DNA of 64,000 nucleotides from Euonymus europaeus (Eukaryota > Streptophyta > Magnoliopsida > Celastrales > Celastraceae): positions 13,601,001 to 13,665,000 of the forward strand of contig OY756971.1 in NCBI GenBank assembly GCA_963580455.1, given 5' to 3'. Each line of letters opens with the position of its first letter. The stretch's first letter is position 1. A model generated the notes under the pieces. The model was not told the origin of the DNA. It searched no databases and saw nothing but the letters and a program-made list of their open reading frames with translations. A program made the position numbers and the translations under genes. Shown here piece after piece: positions 52,001 to 64,000 of this stretch.

Positions 52001-53000
52001 ATCTAGGAAGCTTATACTCATAAAATTTAACATAGAAAAACAATAAAAAGTATACAACGAGCAACTTTGATGGTTCGAAGTTGCTCAACTCTCTCTACGG
52101 AAAAGCTTTTAATGGTATTGTCCATTTGTCATAGAAAGTTGGTGTTTTTGCTTCGAAATAATCTTGAAAGATTATACTCATAAAATTCGTATACAACGAG
52201 CAACTTTGATGGTCCGAAGTTGCTCAATTCTCTCTATACAGGAGCTTTTAATTACTTCGTCCATTTCTCATAGAAAGTTGGAGTTTTGGGAATTAAATAA
52301 TCTTGAAGCTTATAGTCGTAAAATTTGGCATAGAAGAACAATAAAATGTGTACACCGAGCAGCTTTGACGGTACAAAGTTGCTCAACTCTCTCTATGAAG
52401 GGGCTTTTAAGAATTTCATGCATTTGTCATAGAAAATTGGGGTTTTGTCATCGAAATAATCTAGGAAGCTTATACTCATAAAATTTGACATAGAATAACA
52501 ATAAAAAGTTTACACCGAGCAACTTTGATGGTCCGAAGTTGCTCAACAATGTCTACGGAAAAGCTTTTATTGGTTTTGTCCATTTGTCATAGAAAGTTGG
52601 TGTTTCGGCATCCAAATAATCTTGAAAGCTTATACTCGTAAAATTTGACATAGAAGCACAATAAAAAGTGTACACCGAGTAACTTTGATGGTTCGAAGTT
52701 GCTAAACTCTCTCCATGGAGAAGCTTTTAACAATTTTGTCCATTCGTCATAGAAAGTCGGGGTTTTGTCATTGAAATAATGTAGAAAGCTTATACTCATA
52801 AAATTTGAAATAGAATAACAATGAAAATCGTACACCGAGCAACTTTGATGGTCCGAAGTTGCTCAATTCTCTCTATGAAAGATATTTTAACGGCTTTGTC
52901 TATTTGTCATAGAAAGTTAGTGTTTTTCCATCGAAATAATCTAGAAAGCTTATACTCATAAAATTTGACATAGAATAACAATAAAAAGTGTACACCGAGC
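46001..53000 (+). repeat. Diverged satellite with truncated monomers
   Basis: About 44 monomers of the same family, less alike than elsewhere, and I found no regular multi-monomer period. Two monomers have internal losses: near 46770 the sequence runs from 'cgaaataat' straight to 'aaaaagtatacc', losing most of the first third of the monomer, and near 52185 'taaaattcgtatacaacg' lacks about 23 bp. Single-base indels and private substitutions are frequent (for example 50.5-51.2 kb). Short ORFs here, such as 52164..52481, are satellite read-through. Confidence 0.85.
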
Positions 53001-56000
53001 AACTTTGGTGGTTCGAAGTTTATCAACTCTCTCAATGGAGGAGCTTTTAACGGTTTTGTCCATTTGTCATAGAAAGTTAGTGTTTATTCATCGAAATAAT
53101 CTAGGAAGCTTATACTCGTAAAATTTGACATAGAAGCGCATTAAAAAGTGTACACCGATCAACTTTGATGGTCCGAACTTGCTCAACTCTCTCTATGGAG
53201 GAGCTTTTAACGGCTTTGTCCATTTGTCATAGAAAGTTAGTGTATATTCATCGAAATAATCTAGGAAGCTTATACTCGAAAAATTTGACATAGAAGTGCA
53301 ATAAAAAGTGTACACCGAGCAACTTTGATGGTCCGAACTTGCTCAACTCTCTCTATGGAGGAGCTTTTAACGGCTTTGTCCATTTGTCATAGAAAGTTAG
53401 TGTTTATTCATCGAAATAATCTAGGAAGCTTATACTCGTAAAATTTGACATAGAAGAACAATAAAATGTGTGCACCGAGCAGCTCTGACAGTCCAAAGTT
53501 GCTCAACTCTCTCTATGGTGGAGCTTTTAATAATTTTGTGCATTTGTCATAGAAAGTCGGGGTTTTGTCATTGAAATAATCTAGGAAGCTTATACTTATA
53601 AAATTTCAAAATAGAATAACAATAAAAAGCGTACACCGAGCAACTTTGATGGTCCGAAGTTGCTCAACTTTCTCTATGGAAGATATTTTAACGGCTTTGT
53701 CCATTTGTCATAGAAAGTTAGTGTTTTGCCATCGAAATAATTTAGGAAGCTTATACTCATAAAATTTGACATAGAATAACAATAAAAAGTGTACACCGAG
53801 AAACTTTGGTGGTTCGAAGTTGATCAACTCTCTCTATGGAGGAGCTTTTAACGGCTTTGTCCATTTGTCATAGAAAGTTAGTGTTTATTCATCGAAATAA
53901 TCTAGGAAGCTTATACTCGTAAAATTTGACATAGAAGAATAATAAAATGTGTACACCGAGCAGCTCTGACAGACCAAAGGTGCTCAACTCTCTCTATGGT
54001 GCAGCTTTTAACAATTTTGTGCATTTGTCATAGAAAGTCGGGGTTTTGTCATTGAAATAATCTAGGAAGCTTATACTCATAAAATTTGACATAGAAGAAC
54101 AGTAAAATGTGTACACCGAGCATCTCTGACAGTCCAAGGTTGCTCAACTCTCTCTATGGTGCAGCATTTAACAATTTTGTGCATTTGTCATAGAAAGTCG
54201 GGGTTTTGTCATTGAAATAATCTGGGAAGCTTATACTCATAAAATTTGAAATAGAATCACAATAAAAAGCGTACACCGAGAAACTTTGATGGTCCGAAGT
54301 TGCTCAACTCTCTCTATGGAAGATATTTTAACGGCTTTGTCCATTTGTCATAGAATGTTAATGTTTTGCCAACGAAATAATCTAGGAAGCTTATACTAAT
54401 AAAATTTGAAATAGACTAACAATAAAAAGTGTACACCGAGCAACTTTGGTGATTCGAAGTTGATCAACTCTCTCTATGGAGGATCTTTTAACGGTTTTAT
54501 CCATTTGTCATAGAAAGTTAGTGTTTATTCATCGAAATAATCTAGGAAGCTTATACTCGTGAAATTTGACATAGAAGCACATTAAAAAGTGTACACCGAC
54601 AACTTTGATGGTCCGAACTTGCTCAACTCTCTCTATGGAGGAGCTTTTACCGGCTTTGTCCATTAGTCATAGAAAGTTAGTGTTTATTCATCGAAATAAT
54701 CTAGGAAGCTTATACTCGTAAAATTTGATATAGAAGAACATTAAAAATTGTACACCGTGCAACTTTGATGGTCCGAAGTTGATCAACTCTCTCTATGGAG
54801 GAGCTTTTAACGGTTTTGTCTATTTGTCATAGAAAGTTTGTATTTTCGCATCAAAATAATCTTGGAAGCTTATACTCATAAAATTGGACATAGAAGCACA
54901 ATAACAAGTGTACACCGAGGAACTTTGATGGTCCGAAGTTGCTCAACTCTCTCTATGGAGGAGCTTTTAACAATTTTGTTCATTCGTCATAGAAAGTCGG
55001 GGTTTTGTCATTGAAATAATCTAGGAAGCTTATACTCATAAAATTTGAAATAGAATAACAAAAAAAAGCGTAGACCGAGCAACTTTGATGGTCCGAAGTT
55101 GCTCAACTCTCTCTATGGAAGATATTTTAACGGCTTTGTCCATTTGTCATAGAAAGTTAGTGTTTTGCCATCGAAATAATCTAGGAAGCTTATACTCATA
55201 AAATTTGACATAGAATAAAAGTAAAAAGTGTACACCGAGCAACTTTGGTGGTTCGAAGTTGATCAACTCTCTCTATGGAGGAGCTTTTAACGGTTTTGTC
55301 CATTTGTCATAGAAAGTTGGTATTTTGGCACCGAAATAATCTAGGAAGCTTATATTCGTAAAATTTGACATGGAAGCACAATAAAAAGTGTACACCGAGC
55401 AACTTTGATGGTCTGAACTTGCTCAACTCTCTCTATGGAGGAACTTTTAACGGCTTTGTCGATTTGTCATAGAAAGTTAGTGTTTATTCATCGAAATAAT
55501 CTAGAAAGCTTATACTTGAAAAATTTGACATAGAAGAACATTAAAAAGTGTACACCGTGCACCTTTGATGGTCCGAACTTGCTCAACTCTCTCTACGGAG
55601 GAGCTTTTAACGGCTCTGTCCGTTTGTCATAGAAAGTTAGTGTTTATTCATCGAAATAATCTAGAAAGCTTATACTCGTAAAATTTGACATAGAAGAATA
55701 ATAAAATGTGTACACCGAGCAGCTCTGACAGTCCAAAGTTGCTCAACTCTCTCTATGGTGCAGCTTTTAACAATTTTGTGCATTTGTCATAGAAAGTCGG
55801 GGTTTTGTCATTGAAATAATCTTGGAAGCTTATACTCGTAAAATTTGACATAGAAGAACAATAAAATGTGTACACCGAGCAGCTCTGACAGTCCAAAGTT
55901 GCTCAACTCTATCTATGGTGCAGCTTTTAACAATTTTGTGCATTTGTCATAGAAAGTCGGGGTTTTGTCATTGAAATAATCTAGGAAGCTTATACTCATA

Positions 56001-59000
56001 AAATTTGAAATAGAATAACAATAAAAATCGTAGACCGAGCAACTTCGATGGTCCGAAGTTGCTCAACTCTCTCTATGGAAGATATTTTAACGGCTTTGTC
56101 CATTTGTCATAGAAAGTTAGTGTTTTGCCATCGAAATAATCTAGGAAGCTTATACTCATAAAATTTGACATAGAATAACAATAAAAAGTGTACACCGAGC
56201 AACTTTGTTGGTTCGAAGTTGATCAACTCTCTCTATGGAGGAGCTTTTAACGGTTTTGTCCATTTGTCATAGAAAGTTGGTATTTTGGCATCAAAATAAT
56301 CTAGGAAGCTTATACTCGTAAAATTTGACATAGAAGCACATTAAAAAGTGTACACCGAGCAACTTTGATGGTCCGAACTTGCTCAACTCTCTCTATGGAG
56401 GAGCTTTTAACGGCTTTGTCCATTTGTCATAGAAAGTTAGTGTTTATTCATCGAAATAATCTAGGAAGCTTATACTCGTAAAATTTGACATAGAAGAACA
56501 TTAAAAAGTGTACACCGTGCACCTTTGATGGTCCGAACTTGCTCAACTCTCTCTACGGAGGAGCTTTTAATGGCTTCGTCCATTTGTCATAGAAAGTTAG
56601 TGTTTATTCATCGAAATAATCTAGGAAGCTTATACTCGTAAAATTTGACATAGAAGAACAATAAAATGTGTACACCGAGGAGCTCTGACAGTCCAAAGTT
56701 GCTCAACTCTCTCTATGGTGCAGCTTTTAACAATTTTGTGCATTTATCATAGAAAGTCGGGGTTTTGTCATTGAAATAATCTACGAAGCTTATACTCATA
56801 AAATTTGAAATAGAATAACAATAAAAAGCGTACACCGAGCAACTTTGGTGGTTCGAAGTTGATCAACTCTCTCTATGGAGGAGCTTTTAACGGTTTTGTC
56901 CATTTGTCATAGAAAGTTGGTATTTTGGCACCTAAATAATCTAGGAAACTTATATTCGTAAAATTTGACATAGAAGCACATTAAAAAGTGTACACCGAGC
57001 AACTTTGATGGTCTGAACTTGCTCAACTCTCTCTATGGAGGAGCTTTTAACGGTTTTGTCCATTTGTCATAGAAAGTTGGTATTTTGGCATCGAAATAAT
57101 CTAGGAAGCTTATACTCGTAAAATTTGACATAGAAGCGCATTAAAAAGTGTACACCGAGCAACTTTGATGGTCCGAACTTGCTCAACTCTCTCTATGGAG
57201 GAGCTTTTAACGGCTTTGTCCATTTGTCATAGAAAGTTAGTGTTTATTCATTGAAATAATCTAGGAAGCTTATACTCGTAAAATTTGACATAGAAGAACA
57301 TTAAAAAGTGTACACCGTGCACCTTTGATGGTTCGAACTTGCTCAACTCTCTCTACGGAGGAGCTTTTAACGGCTTTGTCCATTTGTCATAGAAAGTTAG
57401 TGTTTATTCATCGAAATAATCTAGAAAGCTTATACTCGTAAAATTTGACATAGAAGAACAATAAAATGTGTACACCGAGTAGCTCTGACAGTCCAAAGTT
57501 GCTCAACTCTCTCTATGGTGCCGCTTTTAACAATTTTGTGCATTTGTGCACTTGTCATAGAAAGTCGGGGTTTTGTCATTGAAATAATCTAGGAAGCTTA
57601 TACTCATAAAATTTGAAATAGAATAACAATAAAAAGCGTACACCGAGCAACTTTGATGGTCCGAAGTTGCTCAACTTTCTCTATGGAAGATATTTTAACG
57701 GCTTTGTCCATTAGTCATAGAAAGTTAGTGTTTTGCCATCGAAATAATCTAGGAAGCTTATACATATAAAACTTGACGTAGAATAACAAGGATAAGTGTA
57801 CACCGAGCAACTTTGATGGTCCGAAGTTGCTCAACTCTCTCTATGGAAGATATTTTAACGGTTTTGTCCATTTGTCATAGAAAGTTAGTGTTTTGCCATC
57901 GAAATAATCTACGAAGCTTATACTCATAAAATTTGACATAGAATAACAATAAAAAGTGTACACCGAGCAACTTTGGTGGTTCGAAGTTGATCAACTCTCT
58001 CTATGGAGGAGCTTTTAACAGGTTTATCCATTTTTCATAAAAAGTTGGTAATTTGGCATCGAAATAATCTAGGAGGCTTATACTCGTAAAATTTGACATA
58101 GAAGCGCATTAAAAAGTGTACACCGAGCAACTTTGATGGTCCGAACTTGCTCAACTCTCTCTAGGGAGGAGCTTTTAACGGCTTTGTCCATTTAGCATAG
58201 AAAGTTAGTGTTTATTCATCGAAATAATCTAGGAAGCTTATACTCGTAAAATTTGAGATAGAAGAACATCAAAAAGTGTACACCGTGCACCTTTGATGGT
58301 CCGAACTTGCTCAACTCTCTCTACGGATGAGCTTTTAACGGCTTTGTCCATTTGTCATAGAAAGTTAGTGTTTATTCATCGAAATAATCTAGGAAGCTTA
58401 TACTCATAAAATTTGACATAGAAGAACAATAAAATGTGTACACCGAGTAGCTCTGACAGTCCAAAGTTGCTCAACTCTCTCTATGGTGCAGCTTTTAACA
58501 ATTTTGTGCATTTGTCATAGAAAGTCGGGGTTTTGTCATTGAACTAATCTAGGAAGCTTATACTCATAAAATTTGAAATAGAATAACTATAAAAAGTGTA
58601 GACCGAACAACTTTGATGGTCCGAAGTTGCTCAACTCTCTCTATGGAAGATATTTTAATGGCTTTGTCCATTTGTCATAGAAAGTTAGTGTTTTGCCATC
58701 GAAATAACCTACGAATCTTATACTCATAAAATTTGACATAGAATAAAAATAAAAAGTGTACACCGAGCAACTTTGGTGGTTCGAAGTTGATCAACTCTCT
58801 CTATGGAGGAGCTTTTAACGGTTTTGTCCATTTGTCATAGAAAGTTGGTATTTTGGCATTGAAATAATCTAGGAAGCTTATACTCGTAAAAGTTGACATA
58901 GAAGCCCATTAAAAAGTGTACACCGAGCAACTTTGATGGTCCGAACTTGCTCAACTCTCTCTATGGAGTAGGTTTTAACGGCTTTGTCCATTTGTCATAG

Positions 59001-62000
59001 AATGTTAGTGTTTATACATCGAAATAATCTAGGAAGCTTATACTCGTAAAATTTGACATCAAACAACATTAAAAAGTGTACACCGTGCACCTTTGATGGT
59101 CCGAACTTGCTCAACTCTCTCTACGGAGGAGCTTTTAACGGCTTTGTCCATTTGTCATAGAAAGTTAGTGTTTATTCATCGAAATAATCTAGGAAGCTTA
59201 TACTCGTAAAATTTGACATAGAAGAACAATAAAATGTGTACACCGAGCAGCTCTGACAGTCCAAAGTTGCTCAACTCTCTCTATGGTGGAGCTTTTAACA
59301 ATTTTATGCATTTGTGCACTTGTCATAGAAAGTCGGGGTTTTGTCATTGAAATAATCTAGGATGCTTATATTCATAAAATTTTAAATAGAATAACAATAA
59401 AAAGCGTAGACCGAGCAACTTTGATGGTCCTAAGTTGCTCAACTCTCTCTATGGAAGATATTTTAACGGCTTTGTCCATTTGTCATAGAAAGTTAGTGTT
59501 TTTCCATCGAAATAATCTACGAAGCTTATACTCATAAAATTTGACATAGAATAACAATAAAAAGTGTACACCGAGCAACTTTGGTTGTTCGAAGTTGATC
59601 AACTCTCTCTATGGAGGAGCTTTTAACGGTTTTATCCATTTGTCATAGAAAGTTGGTAATTTGGCATCGAAAAAATCTAGGAAGCTTATACTCGTAAAAT
59701 TTTACATAGAAGCACATTAAAAACTGTACACCGAGCAACTTTGATGGTCCGAACTTGCTCAACTCTCTCTATGGAGGAGCTTTTAACGGCTTTGTCCATT
59801 TGTCATAGAAAGTTAGTGTTTATTCATCGAAATAATCTAGGAAGCTTATACTCGTAAAATTTGACATAAAAGAACATTAAAAAGTGTACACCGTGCACCT
59901 TTGATGGTCCGAACTTGCTCAACTCTCTCTACGGAGGAGCTTTTAACGGCTTTGTCCATTTGTCATAGAAAGTTAGTGTTTATTCATCGAAATAATCTAG
60001 GAAGCTTATACTCGTAAAATTTGACATAGAAGAACAATAAAATTTGTACACCGAGTAGCTCTGACAGTCCAAAGTTGCTCAACTCTCTCTATGGTGCAGC
60101 TTTTAACAATTTTGTGCATTTGTCATAGAAAGTCGGGGTTTTGTCATTGAAATAATCTACGAAGCTTATACTCGTAAAATTTGAAATAGAATAACTATAA
60201 AAAGTGTAGACCGAACAACTTTGATGGTCCGAAGTTGCTCAACTCTCTCTATGGAAGATATTGTAACGGCTTTGTCCATTTGTCATAGAAAGTTAGTGTT
60301 TTGCCATCGAAATAATCTAGGAAGCTTATACTAATAAAATTTGACATAGAATAACAATAAAAAGTGTACACCGAGCAACTTTGGTGGTTCGAAGTTGATC
60401 AACTCTCTCTATGGAGGAGCTTTTAACGGTTTTGTCCATTTGTCATAGAAAGTTGGTATTTTGGCATCGAAATAATCTAGGAAGCTTATACTCGTAAAAG
60501 TTGATATAGAAGCACATTAAAAAGTGTACACCGAGCAACTTTGATGGTCCGAACTTGCTCAACTCTCTCTATGGAGAAGCTTTTAACGGCTTTATCCATT
60601 TTTCATAGAAAGTTAGTGTTTATTCATCGAAATAATCTAGGAAGCTTATACTCGTAAAATTTGACATAAAAGAACATTAAAAAGTGTACACCGTGCACCT
60701 TTGATGGTCCGAACTTGCTCAACTCTCTCTACGGAGGAGCTTTTAACGGCTTTGTCCATTTGTCATAGAAAGTTAGTGTTTATTCATTGAAATAATCTAG
60801 GAAGCTTATACTCGTAAAATTTGACATAGAAGAACAATAAAATGTGTACACCGAGCAGCTCTGACAGTCCAAAGTTGCTCAACTCTCTCTATGGTGGAGG
60901 TTTTAACAATTTTGTGCATTTGTGCACTTGTCATAAAAAGTCGGGGTTTTGTCTTTGAAATAATCTAGGATGCTTATACTCATAAAATTTGAAATAGAAT
61001 AACAATAAAAAGCGTAGACCGAGCAACTTTGATGGTCCAAAGTTGCTCAACTCTCTCTATGGAAGATATTTTAACGGCTTTGTCTATTTGTCATAGAAAG
61101 TTAGTGTTTTGCCATCGAAATAATCTACGAAGCTTATACTCATAAAATTTGACATAGAATAACAATAAAAAGTATACACCGAGCAACTTTGGTGGTTCGA
61201 AGTTGATCAACTCTCTCTATGGAGGAGCTTTTACCGGTTTTGTCCATTTGTCATCGAAAGTTGGTATTTTGGCATCGAAATAATCTAGGAATCTTATACT
61301 CGTAAAATTTGACATAGAAGCACATTAGAAACTGTACACCGAGCAACTTTGATGGTCCGAACTTGCTCAACTCTCTCTATGGAGGAGCTTTTAACGGCTT
61401 TGTCCATTTGTCATAGAAAGTTAGTGTTTATTCATTGAAATAATCTAGGAAGCTTATACTCGTAAAATTTGACATAGAAGAACACTAAAAAGTGTACACC
61501 GTGCACCTTTGATGGTCCGAACTTGCTCAACTCTCTCTACGGAGGAGCTTTTAACGGCTTTGTCCATTTGTCATAGAAAGTTATTGTTTATTCATCGAAA
61601 TAATCTAGAAAGCTTATACTCGTAAAATTTGACATAGAAGAACAATAAAATGTGTACACCGAGTAGCTCTGACAGTCCAAAGTTGCTCAACTCTCTCTAT
61701 GGTGCCGCTTTTAACAATTTTGTGCATTTGTCATAGAAAGTCGGGGTTTTGTCATTGAAATAATCTAGGATGCTTATACTCATAAAATTTGAAATAGAAT
61801 AACAATAAAAGGCGTACACCAAGCAACTTTGATGGTCCGAAGTTGCTCAACTTTCTCTATGGAAGATATTTTAACGGCTTTGTCCATTTGTCATAGAAAG
61901 TTAGTGTTTTGCCATCGAAATAATCTACGAAGCTTATACTCATAAAATTTGACATAGAATAACAATAAAAAGTGTGCACCGAGCAACTTTGGTGGTTCGA

Positions 62001-62500
62001 AGTTGATCAACTCTCTCTATGGAGGAGCTTTTAACGGTTTTGTCCATTTGTCATAGAAAGTTGGTATTTTGGCATCGAAATAATCTAGGAAGCTTATACT
62101 CGTAAAAGTTGAAATAGAAGCACATTAAAAAGTGTACACCGAGCAACTTTGATGGTCCGAACTTGCTCAACTCTCTCTATGGAGAAGCTTTTAACGGCTT
62201 TGTCCATTTGTCATAGAAAGTTAGTGTTTATTCATCGAAATAATCTAGGAAGCTTATACTCATAAAATTTGACATAAAAGAAAATTAAAAAGTGTACACC
62301 GTGCACCTTTGATGGTCCGAACTTGCTCAACTCTCTCTACGGAGGAGCTTTTAACGGCTTTGTCCATTTGTCATAGAAAGTTAGTGTTTATTCATCGAAA
62401 TAATCTAGGAAGCTTATACTCATAAAATTTGACATAGAAGAACAATAAAATGTGTACACCGAGTAGCTCAGACAGTCCAAAGTTGCTCAACTCTCTCTAT
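53001..62500 (+). repeat. Satellite with 5-monomer (800 bp) / 10-monomer (1,608 bp) HOR
   Basis: The subtype variant 'gtgcacctttgatgg' recurs with its 'acctttg' at about 55561, 56521, 57321, 58289, 59089, 59897, 60697, 61505 and 62305. Intervals from 57321 on are mainly 800 or 808 bp (5 monomers) with one of 968; the earlier two are 960 and 800. An 8-bp tandem duplication, 'catttgtgcacttgtcat' in place of 'catttgtcat', occurs at 57541, 59309 and 60917, in about every other 5-mer, giving a 1,608-bp double unit in the right part. The left part (53.0-55.5 kb) is less regular and has single-monomer doublings of the 'gctctgacag' subtype (53.94-54.2 kb, 55.7-55.97 kb). No gene seen. Confidence 0.86.
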
Positions 62501-64000
62501 GGTGCAGCTTTAAACAATTTTGTGCATTTGTCATATAAAGTCGGGGTTTTGTCATTGAACTAATCTAGGAAGCTTATACTCATAAAATTTGAAATAGACT
62601 AACAATAAAAAGTGAACACCGAGCAACTTTGGTGGTTCGAAGTTGATCAACTCTCTCTATGGAGGATCTTTTAACGGTTTTGTCCATTTGTCATAGAAAT
62701 TTAGTGTTTATTCATCGAAATAATCTAGGAAGCTTATACTCATAAAATTTGACATAGAAGCACATTAAGAAGTGTACACCGAGCAACTTTGATGGTCCGA
62801 ACTTGCTCAACTCTCTCTATGGAAGACCTTTTACCGGCTTTGTCCATTTGTCATAGAAAGTTAGTGTTTATTCATCGAAATAATCTAGGAAGCTTATACT
62901 CGTAACATTGGACATAGAAGCACAATAAAAAGTGTACACCGAGGAACATTGATGGTCTGAAGTTGCTCAACTCTCTCTATGGAGGAGCATTTAACAATTT
63001 TGTTCATTCGTAATAGAAAGTCGAGGTTTTGTCATTGAAATAATCTAGGAAGCTTATACTCAAAAAATTTTAAATAGAATAACAATAAAAAGCGTAGACC
63101 GAGCAACTTTGATGGTCCTAAGTTGCTCAACTCTCTCTATGGAAGATATTGTAACGGCTTTGTCCATTTGTCATAGAAAGTTAGTGTTTTGCCATCGAAA
63201 TAATCTAGGAAGCTTATACTCATAAAATTTGACATAGAATAACAATAAAAAGTGTACACCGAGCAACTTTGGTGGTTCGAAGTTGATCAACTCTCTCTAT
63301 GGAGGAGCTTTTAACGGTTTTGTCCATTTGTCATAGAAATTTGGTATTTTGGCATCGAAATAATCTAGGAAGCTTATACTCGTAAAATTTGACATAGAAG
63401 CACATTAAAAAGTGTACACCGAGCAACTTTGACCATCCGAACTTGCTCAACTCTCTGTATGGAGGAGCTTTTAACGGCTTTGTCCATTTGTCATAGAAAG
63501 TTAGTGTTTCTTCATCGAAATAATCTAGGAAGCTTATACTCGTAAAATTTGACATAGAAGCACATTAAAAAGTGTACACCGAGGAACTTTTATGGTCCGA
63601 AGTTGCTCAACTCTCTCTATGTAGGAGCTTTTAACAATTTTGCTCATTCGTCATAGAAAGTCAGGGTTTTGTCATTGAAATAATCTAGGAAGCTTATACT
63701 CATAAAATTTGAAATAGAATAACAATAAAAAGCGTAGACCGAGCAACTTTGATGGTCCGAAGTTGCTCAACTCTCTCTATCGAAGATATTTTAACGGCTT
63801 TGTCCATTTGTCATAGAAAGTTAGTGTTTTGCCATCGAAATAATCTATGAAGCTTATACTCATAAAATTTGACATAGAATAACAATAAAAAGTGTACACC
63901 GAGCAACTTTGGCGGTTCAAAGTTTATCAACTCTCTCTATGGAGGAGCTTTTAACGGTTTTGTCCATTTGTCATAGAAAGTTTGTATTTTGCCAGCAAAA
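62501..64000 (+). repeat. Satellite, right edge
   Basis: About nine further monomers of the same family and orientation, with no HOR period resolvable in this short stretch. The array continues beyond the window. No gene or other element is seen; a 74-codon minus-strand ORF at 63331..63555 is satellite read-through. Confidence 0.9.

Noticed and set aside
14089..64000. CENP-B box in the monomer
   Set aside because: No TTCGNNNNANNCGGG match seen; the 'ttcgaagttg' stretch lacks the CGGG half.
14089..64000. Second transposon, solo LTR or inverted satellite segment in the right-hand array
   Set aside because: Read through to the end; all monomers run the same way, and each irregular spot is explained by a small indel or monomer switch.

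Overview
The window is plant (angiosperm-type) heterochromatin. It is one tandem satellite array of about 160-bp monomers (roughly 340 copies, about 54.7 kb), all head-to-tail in one orientation, interrupted by a single nested LTR retrotransposon of 9,298 bp at 4791..14088 on the minus strand. The evidence for a plant is the Ty3/gypsy chromovirus itself: a single gag-pol ORF, an initiator-Met tRNA primer site and a C-terminal chromodomain of the Tekay/Del type. I cannot name the species. The long homogeneous array with higher-order structure and a chromovirus inside it is what one expects of a centromeric or pericentromeric satellite, but position on the chromosome cannot be shown from sequence alone.

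Layout: 1..4790 is satellite with local 5-, 7- and 13-monomer duplications. 4791..14088 is the retrotransposon, with LTRs at 4791..6961 and 11918..14088, one 1,582-residue gag-pol ORF at 7000..11748, and a 5-bp target duplication. 14089..34350 is a 21-monomer higher-order repeat (HOR) of 3,356 bp in about six partial or complete units. 34351..40960 is a 12-monomer HOR of 1,896 bp holding an internal tetramer duplication. 40961..43300 is a 7-monomer duplication. 43301..46000 is an expanded relative of the 12-mer. 46001..53000 is a diverged zone with truncated monomers. 53001..62500 is a 5-monomer (800 bp) / 10-monomer (1,608 bp) HOR. 62501..64000 is more satellite of the same family.

The only convincing protein-coding gene is the retrotransposon polyprotein. 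It is uninterrupted, every catalytic motif I looked for is present, the primer site and polypurine tract are present, and the two LTRs read as identical along their 2,171 bp. The element is therefore a very recent insertion and looks autonomous. Small ORFs inside the satellite and antisense to gag-pol are judged chance products.

No new protein system is present. The points most worth a second look are structural: nested HORs whose shared substitutions run in order along the array, a 9-bp-arm inverted repeat in many monomers, and six palindromes in the LTR U3 arranged as three pairs each spaced exactly 21 bp.
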